64,000 nt of DNA. It comes from Chloroflexota bacterium (GTDB lineage: Bacteria; Chloroflexota; Dormibacteria; Dormibacterales; Dormibacteraceae). The stretch spans positions 16,974 through 80,973 of the forward strand of contig VBGR01000035.1 of NCBI GenBank assembly GCA_005880695.1, given 5' to 3'. The translations under genes and the position numbers were made by a program. Shown here piece by piece: positions 60,756-64,000 of this stretch (its first letter is position 1; the number at the start of each line of letters is the position of its first letter). The notes under the pieces were generated by a model. That model worked only from the letters and a program-made list of their open reading frames with translations, had not been told where the DNA came from and did not search any database.

Positions 60756-62345
60756 ATGTTGCAGGCGAGCGAGCTGGCGATCGAGGTGGCGGGCCGGACG
60801 GTCCTGTCGGGTGGCAGCTTTCAGCTTCGCGACGGCGACAAGGTCGGCCTGGTCGGGCGCAACGGCGTGGGGAAGACGAGCCTGTTGCGCGTGCTGGCCG
60901 GCGAGGCCCAGCCCGCCGGTGGCGTCGTGCTGCGGCGCGGCACCCTCGGCTACGTCCCCCAAGACCCCCGACCTGACCGCCGCGCGATCGATGCCAGCGC
61001 GCTCGACCGCATCTTGAGCGGCCGCGGCATCGACGCCGCGGCCCACCGCCTGGAAGAGTTGCGCAAGGTGCTGGAGCTCGATCCCTCTGAGCACAACGTG
61101 CTCCTCTACTCGCAGGCCGAGGAGGCCTATCGGAATGCCGGCGGCTACTCCGGCGAGTCGGACGCCCGCCGGATCGCGGCGGGACTCGGAGTCGACGCCG
61201 AGCGAATCGACCTGCCACTGCGCGTGCTCTCGGGTGGCGAACGACGTCGTATCGAGCTGGGTAGGGTGCTCTTCGCGGACGCCACGGTCCTTCTGCTCGA
61301 CGAGCCCACGAACCACTTGGACAAGGAGGCCAAGGAGTGGCTAATGGGCTTCCTGCGCGGCCACCGCGGCGGGCTGCTCGTGGTGAGCCACGACCTCGAC
61401 CTCCTCGACACGGCGATCACGCGTGTGCTGCACCTGGAATCGCAGCGCCTGACCGAGTACCGGGGCACCTACTCCAAGTACCTCGGCGCCAGGCGCCGGG
61501 ACGAGGCCCGCCTGGCCGCGACGGCGATCCGTCAAGAGGCCGAGATCAAGCGGCTGCAGACGCTCGCCGACGTCATGCGGCGCCAGACCCAAACTCGCGC
61601 GCGCACTGCCAAATCTCTGGACAAGCGGGTCGAGCGCCTGCGCGGCCGCCAGGTCGAGGTGCAGCGGCGCGGCCCCAAGGTGGCGTTCCGATTTCCCCCT
61701 CCACCCCACTCGGGGCGGATCGTGCTGCAGGCGCGGGGATTGGCGAAGTCCTACGGAGGCCCGGCCGTCTTCACCGACGTCGACTTCGAGCTGCAGCGGG
61801 CCGAGCGATTGCTCGTCATGGGCTACAACGGCGCGGGCAAATCGAGCCTGCTCCGGATCCTGGCCGGCAAGACGTCCACCGACGCGGGCGGTTTCCGGCT
61901 CGGCGCCGGCGTCTCTCTCGGCTACTACGCGCAGGAGCACGAAGGCATCGAGCGGGGCCGCTCCGTACTTGACCACATGCGCGACATGACCGATGCCGAC
62001 GACCGCGTCCATCGCCAGGTCCTCGGCATGTTTGGGATCCACGGCGACAAAGCCTTCCAGGACGCGGGCACGCTGTCAGGCGGTGAGAAGACCAAACTGG
62101 CGCTGGCCCAGATCGTGGCCGGCAGCCACAACCTGCTGATCCTGGACGAGCCCACCAACAACCTGGACCCGCCCTCGCGCGATGCTTTCGCGCAAGCCCT
62201 CGCCGCCTGGCCGGGAACGGTCCTGGCGGTCAGCCACGACAGCGACTTCGTGGAAGCCTTCAACCCCGGCCGCGTGCTGCTGATGCCCGAGGGGATCAAC
62301 GACTTCTGGGACGAGGAGATGCTCGATCTCGTCTCGCTCGCATGA
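60756..62345 (+). CDS. ABC-F family ATP-binding protein
   Basis: 529 residues with two ABC cassettes and no membrane part. First cassette: Walker A GRNGVGKTS near 34-42, LSGGERRRIEL, LLLDEPTNHLD. An arginine-rich coiled linker (about 235-310) follows. Second: GYNGAGKSS, LSGGEKTKLALAQ, LILDEPTNNLD. ABC-F proteins act on ribosomes, affecting translation or antibiotic protection; Uup/EttA-like assignment is not possible by eye. The stop overlaps the next methyltransferase start. Confidence 0.9.
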   Translation: MLQASELAIEVAGRTVLSGGSFQLRDGDKVGLVGRNGVGKTSLLRVLAGEAQPAGGVVLRRGTLGYVPQDPRPDRRAIDASALDRILSGRGIDAAAHRLEELRKVLELDPSEHNVLLYSQAEEAYRNAGGYSGESDARRIAAGLGVDAERIDLPLRVLSGGERRRIELGRVLFADATVLLLDEPTNHLDKEAKEWLMGFLRGHRGGLLVVSHDLDLLDTAITRVLHLESQRLTEYRGTYSKYLGARRRDEARLAATAIRQEAEIKRLQTLADVMRRQTQTRARTAKSLDKRVERLRGRQVEVQRRGPKVAFRFPPPPHSGRIVLQARGLAKSYGGPAVFTDVDFELQRAERLLVMGYNGAGKSSLLRILAGKTSTDAGGFRLGAGVSLGYYAQEHEGIERGRSVLDHMRDMTDADDRVHRQVLGMFGIHGDKAFQDAGTLSGGEKTKLALAQIVAGSHNLLILDEPTNNLDPPSRDAFAQALAAWPGTVLAVSHDSDFVEAFNPGRVLLMPEGINDFWDEEMLDLVSLA

Positions 62346-63037
62346 CAGCCGCTCCTTTCGGGCGCTCGCAGCGGCTCTACGACGCGGTCTACTCCTGGAA
62401 GGACTACGCGGCTGAAGCCGAACGGCTGCAGCCGCACCTTCGCGGGACGTCGATCCTGGACGTCGCCTGCGGCACCGGTGGTCACATCCCGCACCTGCGC
62501 GGTGCTTACGAGGTAGTGGGCGTCGACATCGATCCGGGGATGCTCGATATCGCCCGCGAGAAGAATCCGGGAGCGGAGTTCCACGCGGGCGATATGAGGT
62601 ACTTCGAGCTGAGCCGGACCTTCGGCACGGTCATGTGCCTGTTTTCGTCGATCGGCTACCTGCCTACCGTGAGCGACTTGGATCGTGCTCTCGCCTGCTT
62701 CGCTCGCCACGTCGAGCCTGGTGGCGCGGTGCTGATCGAGCCCTGGATCAAGGCAGGGGAGTTCGAGCCGCGCTTACCTCAATCTGTGATCGGTGAGTCG
62801 GACGGGTTGCGAGTCGCCCGCATGACGCTCCTCGAGCTCGAGGGCGACTCGACAGTCTTGACCATGCACTACCTGGTGGGCTCTGAAGGCCGCATCGACC
62901 ATCTCCAGGAGGTGCACAGGCTGCGGCTCTTCAGCGACGAGGAATACCGCGGGGCATTCGAGCGGGCCGGGCTCGCGGTCGAGCTCGACGCGGACGGTCC
63001 GATGGGGCGCGGCCTCTACATCGGGGCCAGGCGATGA
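62342..63037 (+). CDS. Class I SAM-dependent methyltransferase
   Basis: 231 residues. SILDVACGTGGHIPHL is the SAM motif, VVGVDIDPGMLDIAREKNP the acidic loop, then HAGDMRYFELSRTFGTVMCLFSSIGYLPT. The order and sequence resemble N,N-dimethyltransferases of amino-sugars (DesVI-like), but no sugar pathway is nearby, so the substrate is open. ATGA overlaps on both sides couple it to abc-F and to the lipoprotein gene. Confidence 0.85.
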   Translation: MTAAPFGRSQRLYDAVYSWKDYAAEAERLQPHLRGTSILDVACGTGGHIPHLRGAYEVVGVDIDPGMLDIAREKNPGAEFHAGDMRYFELSRTFGTVMCLFSSIGYLPTVSDLDRALACFARHVEPGGAVLIEPWIKAGEFEPRLPQSVIGESDGLRVARMTLLELEGDSTVLTMHYLVGSEGRIDHLQEVHRLRLFSDEEYRGAFERAGLAVELDADGPMGRGLYIGARR

Positions 63038-64000
63038 GGCGGATTCTGACCGGCCTCCTCGCCCTGGCTATGGTCGCCTGCAGCGGGTTGGCTGCCCCAA
63101 CGGCGACAAAGCCTGCAACACCGAAGCCAGGCGCCTACACAGGGACCATCGGCAAGGCGCTCTACAAGGTGGACATACCGGCTCACTGGAACGGCACCCT
63201 CCTCCTCTACAGTCACGGGTACACGGCACCGGGTAGCACGCTGAACCCGACCGACTCCGGAGATCCGGCAACTGCCCAATGGCTGCTCGGGCAAGGCTTC
63301 GCACTGGCCGGTTCCTCCTACTCGAGCACCGGCTGGGCATTGGCTGACGCGTTCAACGACCAGGTGGCCCTGCTGGACGAGTTCGGCAGGCGTTTTGCCA
63401 GGCCGAGGCGAACGGTCGCCTGGGGCCATTCGCTGGGCGGCATCATCACCGCGGGTCTGGTCCAGCTGCACCCGGAGCGTTTCGCCGGCGCGGTGCCGAT
63501 GTGCGGCGTGCTGGGCGGCAGCGTCGGAAACTGGAACGGCGCGCTCGACCTCGGTTTCGCCTTCAAGACCCTGCTGGCTCCAGGCTCAGCCCTCCAGCTG
63601 GTACGCATCAGCGACGGGAAGGCCAACAACGACCTGGCTCAGAGCCTGCTGCGTTCGGCTCAAGCCACTCCGGCGGGGCAGGCCCGGCTTTCGCTGGTGG
63701 CCGCGCTCGGCCAGCTGCCCGGCTGGTTCAACCCACTGGCGCCCGAGCCGGCGGTAGCCGATCTGGCGGCGCAAGAATCCAACCAGGCCCAGTGGCTCCA
63801 GACCGACTTCGGATATGAGTTCGCCTACCGCGCCGAGCTCGAGTCGCGAGCCGGTGGCAACCCCTCCTGGAACACGGGATTCGATTACAGCGGCGAGCTG
63901 GCGGCTTCGCCTGCACGCGACGAGGTGGCGCGGCTCTATCAACGCGCCGGCCTGGACCTCAGCGCCGACCTGGCCGCACTGCGTGGCGCGCCGCGCATAG
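63034..64000 (+). CDS. Secreted or lipoprotein alpha/beta hydrolase, 3' end outside window
   Basis: At least 322 residues; the frame is open to the window end. Signal peptide with a lipobox-like MVAC (Cys16), then a Pro/Thr linker. Hydrolase core: LLLYSHGYTAPG as oxyanion strand-loop and WGHSLGGIITAG with the nucleophile Ser in GHSLG. The rest of the triad is not identified; the acid or His may lie beyond the end. Resembles large secreted prolyl/esterase-like alpha/beta hydrolases. ATG 63034 overlaps the methyltransferase stop. Confidence 0.8.
   Translation, partial: MRRILTGLLALAMVACSGLAAPTATKPATPKPGAYTGTIGKALYKVDIPAHWNGTLLLYSHGYTAPGSTLNPTDSGDPATAQWLLGQGFALAGSSYSSTGWALADAFNDQVALLDEFGRRFARPRRTVAWGHSLGGIITAGLVQLHPERFAGAVPMCGVLGGSVGNWNGALDLGFAFKTLLAPGSALQLVRISDGKANNDLAQSLLRSAQATPAGQARLSLVAALGQLPGWFNPLAPEPAVADLAAQESNQAQWLQTDFGYEFAYRAELESRAGGNPSWNTGFDYSGELAASPARDEVARLYQRAGLDLSADLAALRGAPRI

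Noticed and set aside
1..64000. CRISPR arrays, tRNA or rRNA genes, insertion sequences, prophage or classic defence islands
   Set aside because: No regularly spaced repeats, no tRNA-like cloverleaf in the spacers and no transposase, integrase or restriction-type protein were found on either strand.

Overview
This window is GC-rich (by eye about two thirds G+C), gene-dense, bacterial chromosomal DNA with no rRNA, tRNA, CRISPR array or insertion sequence that I could find. Many genes start with GTG or TTG and overlap by 1-4 bases. The gene content suggests an aerobic, heterotrophic, high-GC member of the Terrabacteria. It includes a transaldolase-glucose-6-phosphate isomerase fusion, a GT4-type glycogen synthase, an adenosylcobalamin-dependent ribonucleotide reductase, an ECF sigma factor beside a DUF5667 protein, bacterial Ku, and a complete 14-gene complex I. 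Chloroflexota or Dormibacterota-like bacteria are my best guess, but this is inference from gene content and not a phylogenetic placement.

Layout. 1-6.3 kb (minus): a pentose-phosphate operon of FGGY sugar kinase, tal-pgi fusion, gnd and zwf (cut by the window edge). 6.4-9.3 kb: an LDH2-type dehydrogenase, a DUF5667 membrane protein with its ECF sigma factor, and a small cysteine-peptidase-like protein. 9.3-15.4 kb (minus): moxR, DUF58, transglutaminase and pepF. 15.6-20.4 kb: two tandem GlsB-like membrane proteins, a three-repeat membrane-anchored protein, and tandem magnesium/cobalt-chelatase-type ChlI and ChlD subunits. 20.6-26.5 kb: an MFS transporter, delta-1-pyrroline-5-carboxylate dehydrogenase, malate dehydrogenase, TrmI, a methyltransferase and OsmC. 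26.5-40.4 kb: nuoA to nuoN in the standard order. 40.4-47.2 kb: a baeRF-like protein, an SDR, a Nudix hydrolase and a ROK-regulated xylose-type ABC transporter. 47.2-50.2 kb (minus): glgA, glgC and a dCMP deaminase. 50.3-54.3 kb: nrdJ carrying an intein, behind an NrdR-like operator and a sigma-70-like promoter. 54.3-64 kb: an MprF-like protein, DoxX, a diguanylate cyclase, Ku, a dienelactone hydrolase, a 2-hydroxyacid dehydrogenase, an ABC-F protein, a methyltransferase and a partial lipoprotein hydrolase.

The central metabolic theme is coherent. Sugar uptake (xylose-type ABC) feeds the pentose-phosphate operon and glycogen storage, while malate and proline oxidation feed NADH to complex I. 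The dCMP deaminase and NrdJ supply deoxynucleotides.

The most unusual signal is a pair of structured elements, about 140 bases each, in the only two sizeable spacers of otherwise tightly packed operons: moxR/DUF58 at 14250-14483 and nuoJ/nuoK at 34992-35193. Both are in the sense orientation and end directly at an ATGA. They share four hairpins whose stems differ by compensatory base changes while loops and linkers are conserved, which points to a selected RNA structure. A solitary HEARO/omega-RNA-like element is my leading hypothesis. The second notable feature is the nrdJ intein, whose homing-endonuclease motif looks decayed.
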